Counted from the stretch's first letter, positions 12,701-26,304 are shown. The stretch: 64,000 nucleotides of DNA from Amphiura filiformis (GCF_039555335.1 NC_092628.1:100521893-100585892), one strand, 5' to 3'. Notes: generated from the sequence alone by a model not told the origin. Translations and numbers: made by a program.

Positions 12701-15700
12701 ATTAAAGTTTGTAATCGTTTGGCTTAATAGTTCATTTGTTATATTTTAAACAATAATTGTTATTATTGCTTTTTGACATTGTCGTCGATTTGAACATAAT
12801 AGGTCTCTAAACATTCATAAAACCGTGATCATCGATGCTTTTCGTTAAATCACCATTGTATATCCAATTAAATGTAGACATTAAGCAGCAAGCGTTTGCA
12901 AAGACTTAAGTACATTTAAATAGGTTCAATATTTTACGCGATTGTATGAAAGAAACCGCCCAACCAATTTCAATTCCTTAAATTCTTTAGATGAAGCACC
13001 AAGCATGAAATTGAAAAATTTAATGACTTATATGTTACTGTACTTTAAACCAATGTATTAAACAAAGGCTAAAATGTATTAACCAATATTGTGTTTCCAT
13101 ATGTTAAAGGTATGTCCATGTTGACAGACGGGCTAAAAATTCAATATACCTTATTCGGCTATTGTTATTTAGCACAATCATCGTACTATGTAAAAAACCA
13201 TGGTTATGTTATTTTGTATGTCACGCCGTTAAGTATCTTTGTTTTCAATACGGCACGTGGATGTCTCATGTTTGATATGCCCCAATTGACCTAATGTTTG
13301 TTGTATTGCTTTTACATATAGATCACTTTGTCTTAATTCCATTCATTCTTTTTACAATTCGATTTAATGCTAATGATTTAACTCCTTAATATTGCTAAGA
13401 ACACAAAACACACCCTTACATGTTTTTACAACTCTCAACTTGTTCTATGCCGCGGTGCTATTGAGTATTTATATAGAAACAAGCTTTAAAGTTAGAGTCG
13501 TTTGATACAGATCAATTTAAATGGGATAGTTTGAATCACCCTGGGGTCGCGAAAGTAATGATTTTCCGGAGTGATGAATTCGTTTTGGATTTCAAGAAAT
13601 TGCACCGAAATAAATTAAGAAGAAAACTTAAGTAGGTAGTCATTTATATGGTGTTGATGATCATTGGATTAAGTTACGCGCTTCGCTAATCATGTCTGTA
13701 ACAGAAAAATTAATCGGTACAATTTGTAGTAGTCATGCAAGAAATTTCACTGCTGCGATGAACTTTTTGGGAACCTGTGTCTAATAGGATGGAAAGCTCT
13801 AATAGCTTTATTAGTTTTGATAAATAATAGACGCATAGGCAATGTAGTAAGTACCTATTAGCCAGTGTAATAGTTCTTAAGTATTGCAATAAAGGCTGAC
13901 ATTGGTATAAATGTGCATCATCATCAACGATGTTTAAGACTTAAGGAGCAGTTATATGGTTATTGTAGGCGGGCTTTTAGTCATTGACTCACTGCTTCAT
14001 TAGCGTTGACAAATAGCCCGTTATCCTGGTGTTATAGTGCCCTTAAGGTAGAATTTTCTACTACTCTTAACGCTTAATATCATTTATATGTCGTGAGCTC
14101 AATGAATATTATGTGGGTTAAATTTGATGGAATAATAGAATTATTGTATGAACAGTGTAACACTATTGAAAAAAGTTATGCCAATGACTCCCGTGTGTTA
14201 TATGTTGATTAGTACAACATCGGGTTTTCGTATCTTAGTTGGAATGAAGTTATAACTTTATGAGACAGAAATGAGTCAAATAGCATGAATTGTACTCATA
14301 ATTGATTCAGATTGTTCCAACAGCTTTTGAACCTTCCGGTGCATAAGATGTGAGGTCTTCAAAGTTCTTTTTAAAGTACGGCATACCCGATATAATGTGG
14401 TAAACAAGGTGAAAAAGGTTGGACTTAGTGATTAAGGTAGCGGCGCCCACACCTGCGGAACGTAGGGTAATAGAGTGGGAAGCCTAGGTAAGGCTGTGGA
14501 ATAGATCCTCCGTGATTCCCGCAGGCCCATTGTCGGTACAACGGAATGAAACGTTGTCGTTGTTTGCTGTTATATGCGATGTCATAACCCCATGGAATGA
14601 GTATAAAGTAGCCGCCGTGCCGAAGATCAAGGAAGACATTATGGTCAATCTTAGGAACACCTGAGCGAGCGAGCGAAGAGGACAGATGATGAGTGTTGTC
14701 ACCTTGTTCGTCCTCAGGTTTTAATAGGCTTAGGAAAATCATGGTGGGCTGATTGGATGGACTTATTACACCTTTTGACAAAGGGGCGAAATGACTTGGA
14801 TGAAGAGAACATCTGAGAAATCGGACGCTGAGTGCATCTATAGGTTGTCCCGTGGATTGTATGGTCAGCTAATCTGTACTTAGAGTAGAACAGTATGTGC
14901 AATAGCCTATCCTGCATGTTATCAAGTGTGCAAGAATATTATACGGACCTATTCAATATGGAAGTTAATTTTAATGATGACCATAGAACAGAATAGCTAG
15001 TTGTAAACAATTCTTTGAGGGACAAGATAAAGTAACTTATTAAGAACATCCTGAGCAAAAAAAAACCAGTCTTGATTGATATGTGGCAATGACAAGGCTA
15101 GGGCTAGGGTTTGGAGTTAGAATTATCTTCTAGGGTTAGGAGTAAGGGTATTCCATAGTTATTCCGAAATTTAAAATTAGCTTTATTTCGAATTATTCAA
15201 ACAATGGAAAAATCTATGATCGAAAACCACATTGGATTGGTTAGAATCATAAGCAAAACCCCAAACATCGAAAGAGGTGAAGTAAATTTTCATCGCCATA
15301 AGGTATACAAGTGGGCTTTTATCTGACCTAGTTGTGGTAATTGACTGCAGAGAGGCAGAGGTGCAGTATCTCATTAAGTTGCGTAAAACCGACTTAATGC
15401 AACATATAAAAGTACTTTTATCATAAGTTCATTGACAGAGAAAACGGTGATTGGTGTCTATTAGTTAAGGTGAACTTCTTAATCCGTCAATGATGAATGA
15501 CCCGGTGAATTTAAAGTGAACAAATTTGGCGATTGATGATGTAAAGGGAAATATATTAGTTGATTTTGTTTCTTATATAGTGTTTAAGGGCAGTGCACTG
15601 TCGGTTTAGATGAAAAGTTGGGAAATTACCTGATTGAAGTTAAGTCAAATGACGAGTGCATCATGAATATTAGAGTGTCTCTCTCACGAAATTATATTAA

Positions 15701-18363
15701 CATTCTTTTCGGTATAGATCTAAAGGGAAATCTGCATTACTCAATGACCAATCAGTGTTGGTTTTAATGGATGTTGTGCCGGTAGCTACCAATCAAATGG
15801 GCTGGGTCGAAGGTGTCAAACATTTCCGAAATCTAAAAGTGATCCAGGGCGGATTTTTTTCTGAATCCAATGAGTAAATGCACCTTCATTGACGGATATA
15901 GCGTATCCAGGTGTGTCTGATGAGAAGGCTTCATCATCATCATCAAAATACATAAGAGGTTATGCCTCAAACCCTTATTGTGTATATGTGTTCATCTAAA
16001 TGATGAGTTCCACTCCACCCGGTCGGGGCAGGCATGCCAAATATCGTCAAGGTGTTAAGCGCGGGTCAATGGATATAGCCCATTCGGCTCATTGCCTAAA
16101 GCATACCGTAAAGCAACCTACAAAGAGAGGGCCTTACACACCGCTATATTCTGATGATAGATTGTACATGGCCCAGCACTTCTGAAATAACAAACTTATG
16201 CTTTCCCATATAGCTCACTCTCACGGGATATACTTTTTTCTTAAATTCTAACGACGAAGAAGAGGAAAAAAGAACTTCCGATAGCATCGGTGCTTTTATT
16301 TTTTGTCGACAAAGAATGCCAACAAGCAGGTGATAGTTGGAAGTGTTTTACATACGATTTAGAATGCATTAGTAGTCAACAGCAGGGCTTTGCGTTTGAA
16401 ACACAACCCTATGAGTCGCTAAAGCGTTTGTCAAAATACATTAAGTGATTTGACTTTTGCCACAATATTTCCAATTGGTGCTACCACTTTCTGAACAAAT
16501 ACGCATCAATGCAACGTTGGTGGCCTCCTCGATTGAGGTTCCCATGATGCCTTGTAGCCTTTTAAATATAAAAAAGAAATTAGTGGCCAGGCAGGGAAGG
16601 CGAAGTGTGTCCAATGTGTAGCCTGTAGGCAAAGCGTAGTCTGCAAAATATTGACCAAAATGTCATTTACACCTCCACAAATGATATCGTCAACAGCCGT
16701 TTAAACGCACCTCTGATTTCCGTAAAGAGTATTTGTGCCTATTGGTAACCAAGCCCCGCCCAAGGCAATACGTATTACTTAAGCTATAAGAATCGCGCCA
16801 AAAGAATCATTATTCTGGATCAGAAGAGATCTTACAGGATAACAGCCTTTAGCCAATCCATTTGAGGGTATATTTATCAGGCAATTTGTTCGTCAACTGA
16901 TGAAATCGAGATTGTATAGCTATCTTGGAATCTCAGCGGAGTGCTTGTACTGATAAGTCATTATCATCTAAATGACCATTGAATGCAAAAGATGACAACA
17001 AATGAGCAAAATTTGTACGACGAAGATGGATAATTATCCATCATGTGTGACCAATTCACTGTAAGATTGGTGAACGCTTGTGATTTGATACCCAAATATG
17101 TTGGTGAAAACATCTTTTAAGAGTAATCATGGAAAGTTTAAAAAAAAAATTTTGATACATGTACAAGGACTTATAAATTAACAAGGACATTTTATCGAAA
17201 AAAATTCATACTATTCTGTGAATATGGTAGAAAGGTTTAGTTTGAATGCTAAAATCACAATTTCTTCATTGGTGTGCTAATATGGCTAAAGGATATACTA
17301 ATATAATTCGATATAATAATCACAATTTCAAACAAAATAGTTTGCGTCAGATGATGTCAAAGAGACCAAGAACAATAATGTGAACACAAATACACTAATG
17401 ATAATTGAAAGCAAAAAAGGGGGAATTGGAAAATTTCCTAATCATAAACTCGTAGAATTCAATTAAAACTATTCATAAATAAACTGGTAGACAGGTGCAA
17501 TGCCAATTTTGGCGTCATAGTATATCTAATAGTATAACTAAACTTGTTAGTTTATATCATCTAACCTAATCCTTTTTTTTTAACTTCTGGACTTATATTT
17601 TGAAATGTTTGATTTATTATATGTAGACGTTTTCACTTAAAGAGATATAGTAAAGAGAGCTGAAAGTATAAAAAGATTAAAATCTCTTTATAATGTTCTA
17701 ATTAATAGTAAAGCCAAGGTCGAATCTGCAATGCAAATGACTTTTAAATTCATAATCATGTCGCACCCATTTGTATGATGATATTTGGTGCTCGTCATGG
17801 CACATTTAATAGGCATGATTTAGCAGCCTAGTGTGATGGCATGGGAACTTTGTCTGGCCTTAATGGGAAATTATTATTTGAATGTTAAAATTTATATTTT
17901 GCAAAATGGGCTAAAATCATGACTCGATGAGAAAATTAGTAAGACACCGCGACGACAAAAAGATTGAGAACGATTTGACAACAAAGAGTACCATTAAAAT
18001 AAAATTTCTTTGTGTGCTCTATAGTCAGACCTCCCCCCTCCCTCTCTTCATGTAATCATATATCAAAGCAGCCAGAACTAATCACATACTAATATGCTCA
18101 AAAAATTAATGTTATGCTCAATTAAAGTTAGTTTTTAACAGACGTTTGGAAGCATTATAGCCACGGAAATTATGGAATCTTAAAATAAATACGGTGAATG
18201 AAAAATGTGGCTACTTTTGAAGTATTATGTATGTTTCCAATTGTTGGTTACAAGTAAATAATATCATAAATTTATTAAATAAAGAATTTACCATTTTAAA
18301 TCCATATAGCATGTATAGTCACACAGTTGCAGTTAAATAAGACGTTCGTACGAATTCAACTCT
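12701..18363 (+). other. Nkx6 intron 2, central part
   Basis: No gene recognised. Overlapping minus-strand open frames at 14425-14781 (118 codons), 14484-14702 and 14714-14917 stand out in slightly GC-richer DNA at about 14.4-14.9 kb, but they match no family I know and may be a decayed repeat. Short frames near 16000-16185 (+) and 16441-16632 (-) are likewise unassigned. Confidence 0.45.
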
Positions 18364-18478
18364 GGACACACTACAATGGTATTCAATGACCTTGTGCCAT
18401 GTTCACTAAGGTCCATCAAAATAACTCGGTCATACGTGAACGGGTTACATCATCAGTGATAACTATTGTAGTGTGACC
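18364..18478. repeat. Small inverted-repeat element
   Basis: The left arm reads ggacacactacaatggtatt. The right arm, read on the other strand, is ggtcacactacaatagttat, and both lead towards a region that can also pair partly (gttcac / gtgaac). This is a roughly 115-bp foldable unit like a degenerate MITE. Target duplication was not seen. Confidence 0.5.
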
Positions 18479-20473
18479 ACAGGTTGCAACATATGTTAGG
18501 TCTTCGTAACTGCTACTGGGTGACCAAACATGCCAAATGGACTGTTTTAAGTAAATCACTGAAACCAATGTAACTGAAGACTGGTTGCATGAACTACAAG
18601 AGGTGCTTTTGCTATTACTGTGGGGGTACTTCTGTCAATGACGTAAGAAAGTGTTGATAGCCATGATAACCAAAATATTTGATACACCTTAATAAATTAT
18701 CTGTTACAACGCGATAGTTGCTTGTCTAGGTATACCTGATTGTCAGGAAGTTTGAGCTGAAGATGTCAGCATATTTACTCCACACATTCCCACACCCATC
18801 CCAAACACTCAAAGTGACAACAGAAGACACGTGATATTAACCAATCTTTTCTTCTTAAATAATAAAGAGAAAATCAAGCGCTAGATTTGATAGCGCAGGC
18901 GTCAATTGATACTCACATTGTATGTTAACTAATGTTTCCTGGGAAGTCCGTGTTTTTAGCAAGTTCGTGAGTGACATTCTGAAATGCTTTAGACAGCTTG
19001 TGCTACCTTAGAACATGCAGTGAGAATGTGTATAAGCACCAAGCTATATGAGCTCTTTTAGTTCGCCTTTTCATAACTCGTCTGCTCCCAAATTGGCGCG
19101 CTAAACTAAATTTCTTAATAAATTTTGTTCCAAATACTGTTAAAAAGATATGTAAAAATATGCAGCTGCTTTGAAAAGAGAGAAAAAGTTTACTTTTATT
19201 TCATAATCCGGTCTTAATGTAGTAGATTAAAATTTCTATTAAATTGTGACCTATTTTCGCGCTCTCGACCGCCAAGTTTACCTGCGTAGTGGCGTGACAG
19301 TAAGCTCAAGTAATGATATGTATAATTACATATCGCTCATCATATCGGTGACATAGGAAGCTATAGAGTGCAATCTGAGGAAGCTTTAAGAGCTCTTGAA
19401 CATAATTTTTTAGATGTGGCTCTATACCTCAAAAAATAGATTTTTCTGATATTTTGTGCAATGATGCATGTTAGGGTGTAGACTACTTGTGTGACTAAAA
19501 AAAATTCAAAAATCGGCTCGTTGCCATGGAAACGGCCAAAAACCAGATTCTGTCATTTTGGGCCAAATCGGCACTGAAATTAGTTTAAAAACATGTTATT
19601 TCAAGTGTTTGCTGTATCTAAGTCACATAATGCTGGAACATTACATTAAGTTCTTGTGAAAGGACATTTATTCATCTGATGATCAGCATATTTAAAGGTC
19701 AAAAAGTTATTCTTAAGGGTACGTGCAGAGCCCATCTGTCAGGTGTATTTTCACTTTTTCAAAAAATGTCATTTTAGCACCTAAAATATCATCATGAAAA
19801 TCAACAACCCGGTGCTGCCAGAATTTTGTCCATTCTAGTATGGATAGTGCAAGCTAGGTACTTTACATTTTAGCAAAAATCAGCTTGGGCAAATGTTACT
19901 TCTAAACACAGTGTTGCCAGAAAAACCGGTATTTCTGCAAATTGACATTTTGTCAAATTACGCCTTTTTGTCACAATTTTGTGCATTTTGACAAATAGTT
20001 TCCTTCAAGGTGATTCCAAACAACACTTTTCGTCTCTTTAAATATCTAAATACTGAAACTCAAAATTAGTGTTGCCAGAATTCTTGATAAAACACCCAAT
20101 ATTAGCATTTTACTGATAGTATGAATTTTTGTTCATGATTTGGTTAGGAAATGCTTATTTCTAATTTTCATACATCGAATGTATATAGTATAGATTGTTA
20201 TATGAATGTTTAAACACCAGAGCACAAAACAAGTGTTGCCAGAATTCTTGATAAAACACCCAAAATCATATATATATTTATATGTGCCACGATCCAGTCC
20301 ACTTACGCTTAAGTTGACAACGTCAAAATTTGGTTTACTATCATCAATATTAATAATAATATCAAAAATATTAACATCATTATCAATAATAATCCAAAAT
20401 ATTAATATCAATATCAATAATAATCCAAAATATTAACATCAATATCAACAATTATCAAAAATAATAACATTAA

Positions 20474-21002
20474 CACTAGAACTACCGGTACTTTTAAAGC
20501 CATGATATTTTGCAACACGGATTACGAAGGTGGGTTGCAACACCCCCTAATTTTCAATTATAAACGTCATATACCGTTAAGTCCGTTATATTTGGTAACA
20601 ATGTATAGCTATGGGTCTCCTCTATCCAGTGATACCAATAAGTACGAACATTCCCCACATAATGTCGCTATGACTTCATAATGTATGGCGCCCATGGAAA
20701 TTTGGGAAATACCAGCTATGTACAAAAGTATAGAGAAAAATGATTTTCGGCTAAAAATTCCACAAAAATTTGATTTTGACCGAATTTTCTCCTAAATATA
20801 AAAGGAAATGACCATTTCAACCTAATTAACAAGTAAAAAGTTAGTAGCTTATAATAATTTTATATGAGCGAAATGAAAATCATTGAAAGTGGGCCTCACC
20901 AAAGGATGGATCTACGATTAGCTTAGGTCGTTTGGGCGTAAATGCACGCGTTTTTACAGCAGAGAAAAGATCTTAGGGAGTTGGTACTTTGTAGTTCTAG
21001 GG
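20474..21002. mobile_element. piggyBac-like MITE nested in the palindromic element
   Basis: 529 bp with TTAA at both borders (20470-20473 and 21003-21006). The right terminus read inward is CCCTAGAACTAC and the left is CACTAGAACTAC, matching the CCYTAGAA-type ends of piggyBac elements. It interrupts the atcaataataatcaaaa minisatellite. No open frame of transposase size, so it is a non-autonomous derivative. Confidence 0.85.
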
Positions 21003-21006
21003 TTAA

Positions 21007-22388
21007 TATCAATAATAATCCAAAACATTAATATCAATATCGATAATAATAAAAAATATTCATATCAACATCATTTATAATCAAAAATATTAATACCAAT
21101 ACCAATAATTTTCAAAAATATTAATATCAATATCAATAATATTCAAAAATTTTAATATCAATATCACTAATAATCAAAACTATCAATATCACTAATAATA
21201 AAAAATATTAACATCAATATCAATAACAATAAAAAATATTAATATCAATATCAATAATAATCAAAAATATTTTAATATTTTAAAATTGATATTGATATTA
21301 ATATTTTTGATTATTGATATTGATATTTTGATAATTATTCATAATAATATTAATACTTTTGATTATTATTGATCTCGATATTAATAATATGTTTGATTAT
21401 TATTGATATTGATGTTAATATTTTTGATTATTATTGATATCGATATTAATTTGGTTGATTAGTATTGATATTGATATTACCGTAACATATTTGATTATTA
21501 TTGATATTGATATCAATATTTTTGATTATTCTTGATATTGATGTTAATATTTTTGATTAATATTGATATCGATATTAATTTGTTTGATTATTATTGATAT
21601 TGATATTAATATATTTGATTATTATTGATATTGATATTAAATTTTTTGATTACTATTGATATTGATATCAATAATTTTGATTATTATTGATATCGATGTT
21701 AATATTTTTGACTATTATTGATATTGATATTAATATTTGTGATTATTATTGATATTAATATTTTTGATTATTCTAGATATTGATGTTAATATTTTTGATT
21801 ATTATTGATATCGATATTAATTTGTTTGATTATTACTGATATTAATATATTTGATTTATTATTGATATTGATATTAATATTTTTGATTATTCTTGATATT
21901 GATGTTAATATTTTTGATTATTATTGATATCGATATTAATTTGTTTGATTATTATTGATATTGATATTAATATATTTGATTATTATTGATATTTATATTA
22001 AAAAATTTTGATTATTATTGATATTGATATCAATCATTTTGATTATTATTGATATCGATGTTAATATTTTTGACTAGGCCTATTATTGATATTGATATTA
22101 ATATTTTTGATTATTCTTGATATTGATGTTAATATTTTTGATTATTATTGATATCGATATTAATTTGTTTGATTATTATTGATATTGGTATTAATATATT
22201 TGATTATTATTGATATTGATATTAAAATATTTGATTTTTACTCATATTGATATCTCTAATTTGTTTATTATTGATATCGATGTTAATATTTTTTTATTAT
22301 TATTGATATTGATATTAATATTTTGGATTATTATTGATATTGATATTAATATTTTTTATTATGTTTGATATTATTGATATTGATATTG
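21007..22388. repeat. AT-rich minisatellite with an orientation switch
   Basis: Tandem units of about 24-31 bp built on tattgatattaatatttttg and its complement. From 20350 (before the MITE) to about 21275 the units read atcaatatcaataataat. From about 21290 to 22388 they read as the reverse complement, so the two halves can fold on each other. This forms the spacer of the 4.5 kb palindromic element. Confidence 0.85.
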
Positions 22389-22397
22389 ATCCAATCC

Positions 22398-22787
22398 ACT
22401 TAAGTTAAAGCCATGATTTCTCCGTGTTACAAAATTTAAAATCCGTGTTACAAATTGGATTTTCCGTTTTCCACATATAAAGCCCTAAAACGTTAAAACA
22501 AACATGTTTATTTTAAAGTGTATTTTGTCTTACCTTTTATTGTAGTATGGCCAGAGTCTTGCAGCGAAGGCCTAGAATTAATGCTAGAATGGATTGTTTA
22601 ATGGTTGATTACTGCTAAATGATCACTTTCCTTTGTTTTATTTTGCAAATAAACACAAAAGGTAGACATTTTGCATAGTTTTTCACTATTTTGTGGCATT
22701 TTCAAATTTCCGTTCACGAGCAAACCCGAATTCCGTGAATTTTTCAGTTTTTCCGTATCACGGAGAAATCATGGCCTTAGCTTAAGT
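22398..22787. mobile_element. Second nested MITE with ~29-bp inverted ends
   Basis: 390 bp. The left end is ACTTAAGTTAAAGCCATGAT followed by TTCTCCGTG; the right end read inward is ACTTAAGCTAAGGCCATGAT followed by TTCTCCGTG. It lies in the right half of the palindromic element and has no counterpart at the mirror position, so it inserted after the palindrome formed. TTAA is present within both termini but the exact target duplication is ambiguous. Confidence 0.75.
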
Positions 22788-23880
22788 CACCAGTAACTGT
22801 ATTGGCAAAATAAGGTGGCAAAATCCAATAGAAAACAAAGACCAAAATTAATACCCATATACCTTGACCATAACTTTGTACTAGATAATACTAAAACTGT
22901 GGAGTTTTCAAAATTTGAAAACGCTTTTTAGGACAAGCTATTGATGATAGTAAACCACATTTTGATGTTGTCAACTTTAGCGTGAGTGGACTATATATGA
23001 TTTTGGGCGTTTTATCAAGAATTCTGGCAACACTTATTTTGTGCTCTAGTGTTTAAACATTCATATAACAATCTATATGCATACTATGTACATTCGGTAT
23101 GAAAATTAGAAATAAGCATTTCCTAACCAATGCATCAAGAAAAAATCATTATCAGTAAAATGCTAATATTGGGTGTTTTATCAAGAATTCTGGCAACACT
23201 AATTTTGAGTTTAGTTATTACAGTATTAACAAAGATGAAAAAGTGTTTTTGGATTCACCTTGAAGGAAATTATTGTCAAAATGCACAAAATTGTGACAAA
23301 ATGGGTAATTTGACAAAATGTCAATTTGCAGAAATACCGGTTTTTCTGGCAACACTGTATTTAGAAGTAGCATTTGCCCAAGCTGATTCTTACTAAAATG
23401 TAAAGTACCTAGCTTGTACTATCCACACTAGAATGGACAAAATCCTGGCAACACCGGGTTATTGATTTTCATGATGATATGTTAGGTGCTAAAATGACAT
23501 TTTTGAAAAAGTGAAAATACACCTGACAGATGGGCTCTGCACATACTCTTAAGAATAACTTATTGACCTCTAAATATACTGATCATCAGATGAATAGATG
23601 CCCTTTCACAAGAAATTAATGTAATGTTCCAGCATTATATGGCTTAGATGCAGAGAACACTTGATATAACATGTTTTTTAAACTAATTTCAGTGCCAATT
23701 TGGCCCAAAATGACAGAATCTGGTTTTTGGCCGTTTCCATGGCAACGAGCCGATTTTTGAATTTTTTTTAGTCACACAAGTAGTCAACACCCTAACATGC
23801 ATCATTGCACAAAATATCAGAAAAATCTATTTTTTGAGGTATAGAGCCATATCTAAAAAATTATGTTCAAGAGCTCTTAA

Positions 23881-26067
23881 TCACTAGAATCTTATAACTT
23901 CCTATTGTTTGCATGTAAGGCTTCTTGATAAAAAATATTAATAGTTGTATAAGTGACGGTAAGGTGTTTTGAAAATTGATATAATATACAGGTACTAGGT
24001 AATAAGGGTGTTATATATGTTTATGTCATACAATCAATGTTAATAAGTACCGAGAATTGGACAAATGAAGAAACCGGTGGGTGACTGATGTGAGGGTTCT
24101 ATTCGTGGTAAAGGATTAGTGGTTTACTTTAATATGGAGGTTAATGCTTTGAAAACAGATTGACTTTAAGAAGACGTTGAACTCTGTTCTATTTTTGTTG
24201 GGAAGACTGATGTTAATTTTGGACACCACTATGTGGGGATTATTTGATTTTTCCACTGCATTGTACTTTTGGTTGAAATCAACCAACATGATAACCAGTC
24301 AACCACATCATGACCAAGGAGATATACAATAATAGTACTTTAGATTATTGCGCATAATTCACTATTATATTTGTCTCTGCCTGTGTCACTATTTCTCTGG
24401 CATTCACAATATCTCTGTCTGTCTGCCTGTCTCTCATTACTCCCACAGACAAACATAAAGAAAGACACATATACCGTCCAGTATACCACGACATACGGAC
24501 ATAACTTCACACACATCCAGGGTTTACATATAGTTATGTAACATATAAACAAGTTATGCCCCATTTAATAATTTCATTATCATCCAGAAAAGAGAATCAA
24601 TAAGCATTTAATAATTCTTGTTCCAAAACTGCCTAATTAAGATTGGTTAATGATCAACATGCCCCTCCTAGAACGTTTCATTGCAGGTTAGCGCATATAA
24701 AATCGAAAGCAAAGTTGCTCAACCATCTAATATTTTATTACTCTTGCTGTCAATCTTCCATTAAGTAAGTCTAGTTAAGAAAATGTATTTATTTGGGAAT
24801 GATATTTGTACCCAATAAACGAAGACCCGTCTGAAGTTTTCAATGACAAATTAGCGTGGTCGAAGGGAATCGTGCAGCCGGCTATGTCGCGGAGAAGTCA
24901 TTAATGCCCTGTTGCCAAACGATTAGCCTTCAACGATGCGTACTTAACGCACTTAATTACCGTATTTGTCTCTCTTTCATCATTTTCATACCCCATTAAT
25001 TAATTGTTCACTGGCTTTATGTGTGTTGCTAGTTGTAGCAACGTATTAAGAAAGTTAATATTTGTCTCGATGTAATGTAGTTGGTCTTATACGGTAGAAC
25101 CGTTGGCTAATTAGAGACTTTGGAATGGCGATAAACACGATAAACATATGGATATATATAGCAAGCACGCGTAGTGTTTTAAACACAACCGTTGTATACT
25201 TTTGTTAATTTATCGTACAACATTATTTGTTCACCAAATGAAGCTTTCTTCTCATACGCTCGTTCATGGCAATTAAGAAGTCTTTGTTACCGTGTTAATT
25301 AGGTATAACTCTTTGTAAATGATAACTTAATAAAGTCCAACCTTATACACCATATCGTCATAAATGATGCTTAAAGTTCATCTTAATGATAACATTGATA
25401 GGTAGAATTTGATTAGCTATTAATTATCACTCCTGTTATCTTAGTTAAGCTTAAAGGCAACCGAATGAAGCATGTAACTACTGGATAAGTGACTGTAACT
25501 AGGGTATACAACTGCAGATGTAGCGGCACGGCTTTTAACTTGGTCAAGGGTCGAGTCTTTGTAAATAATAGGGATAAGGGTGGTTGGTCCTTGTTTTATT
25601 TAGTATGGAGTGGCTAATTTGTTGCAAAAATACATGTGCAAGTAGCAGAATGGATTTCCAAATAGGAAAAATGATGTTATTACCTTATATGTTGTATTTA
25701 TGAATATTATCAATCATCCAGGTAGATCAAATAGTTGTACTAAATTATAATTCTAGTAAGTCCAGTTGAACTACCTTATTATGTTCTTGTATTTTGCAAC
25801 TAAACTATACAATACATCTGCTGTTTTCAATCTGTTCATTTCTGATTAGAAGAATAACGATTTATATTACTCAAAGTATTTTCCTTTGTCCTTTGAAGCA
25901 ACATTATACATCAATTAGTAGACAATGCTAGAAATAAGAGTAAAACTTCCCATTTTACTATGTTTTCTAAACTTATTCGGTGAATTTTCCAAACAAAAGC
26001 TTATAATAGTGAACCAGACACTTTTTTTAACCAAACTTGTCTTTTTTGTTTTTGTGTGTTGCTGCAG
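23881..26067 (+). other. Nkx6 intron 2, last part
   Basis: Non-coding DNA between the palindromic element and exon 3. The only structure I can point to is a cluster of TAATTA-type motifs at about 24630-25430, listed separately. The intron ends with a pyrimidine-rich tract and the acceptor gctgcag at 26067. Confidence 0.7.
24630..25430. promoter_or_regulatory. Candidate cis-regulatory cluster of homeodomain-type TAAT sites
   Basis: About 800 bp upstream of exon 3 contains repeated cores: taattaag near 24632, ttaattacc near 24953, cattaattaattg near 24994, ctaattagag near 25109, caattaag near 25269, gttaattagg near 25293 and tattaattatc near 25416. Nkx6 proteins bind ATTA-type cores and autoregulate in vertebrates, so an intronic enhancer is possible. 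In AT-rich DNA such sites also occur by chance, so this is a weak call. Confidence 0.25.
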
Positions 26068-26304
26068 GTCTGGTTTCAAAACAGAAGAACAAAATGGAGA
26101 AAGAAACACGCCGCCGAAATGGCCACAGCAAAGAGAAAACACGATTCGGACAACGACCACTTATCCGTAGACGCTTTATCAGATACAGAGGAAGGAACAG
26201 AACATTCTAGATCAAGGCACGATAGCGATGGAGAGAGTGCGGCAAAGAGACGGAGAGAAGAAGACTACGGAAAAGACTCAAGTATAACAAGTCCAATAAG
26301 CTGA
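26068..26304 (+). CDS. nkx6: Nkx6 homeobox protein, coding exon 3 (homeodomain end and acidic C-terminus)
   Basis: Last coding exon, 78 codons plus TGA at 26302-26304. It starts exactly at [14 protein letters not shown], completing homeodomain residues 47-60 (protein residues 210-223). Trp48, Phe49, Gln50, Asn51 and Arg53 of recognition helix 3 are intact. After HAAEMATAK, which is family-typical, comes a charged tail rich in Asp, Glu, Ser, Arg and Lys (including [15 protein letters not shown] and [12 protein letters not shown]), like the acidic C-terminal region of Nkx6 proteins, ending SITSPIS. The acceptor is gctgcag just before 26068, in frame with exon 2. The full predicted protein is 287 aa. 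Confidence is high for identity and moderate for there being no alternative 3' exon. Confidence 0.96.
   Translation, partial: VWFQNRRTKWRKKHAAEMATAKRKHDSDNDHLSVDALSDTEEGTEHSRSRHDSDGESAAKRRREEDYGKDSSITSPIS

Larger units (their letters stand above)
19390..23876. mobile_element. 4.5 kb palindromic (foldback) DNA element with ~950-bp inverted arms, TTAA flanks
   Basis: The left arm (19390-20349) pairs with the right arm (22938-23876) over almost their full length. The termini are GAGCTCTTGAACATAATT and its reverse complement, each flanked by TTAA (19386-19389 and 23877-23880), consistent with a TTAA-targeting cut-and-paste superfamily (piggyBac or Kolobok). Inside each arm the motif gtgttgccagaattcttgat occurs twice. 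The interior is an AT-rich minisatellite whose orientation flips near 21275, so the whole element is close to one large palindrome. No transposase frame is present, so it is non-autonomous. Two smaller elements have inserted in it (20474-21002 and 22398-22787). Confidence 0.88.

Noticed and set aside
14425-14917. Overlapping minus-strand frames of 67-118 codons
   Set aside because: They resemble no family I know, lie inside an Nkx6 intron in several frames at once, and lack splice or start support. Mentioned only in the intron note.
15097-15150. Telomere-like gctagggctagggttt / tagggttagg stretch (similar at 32857-32905)
   Set aside because: Only a few degenerate units without regular period, so not an interstitial telomere array.
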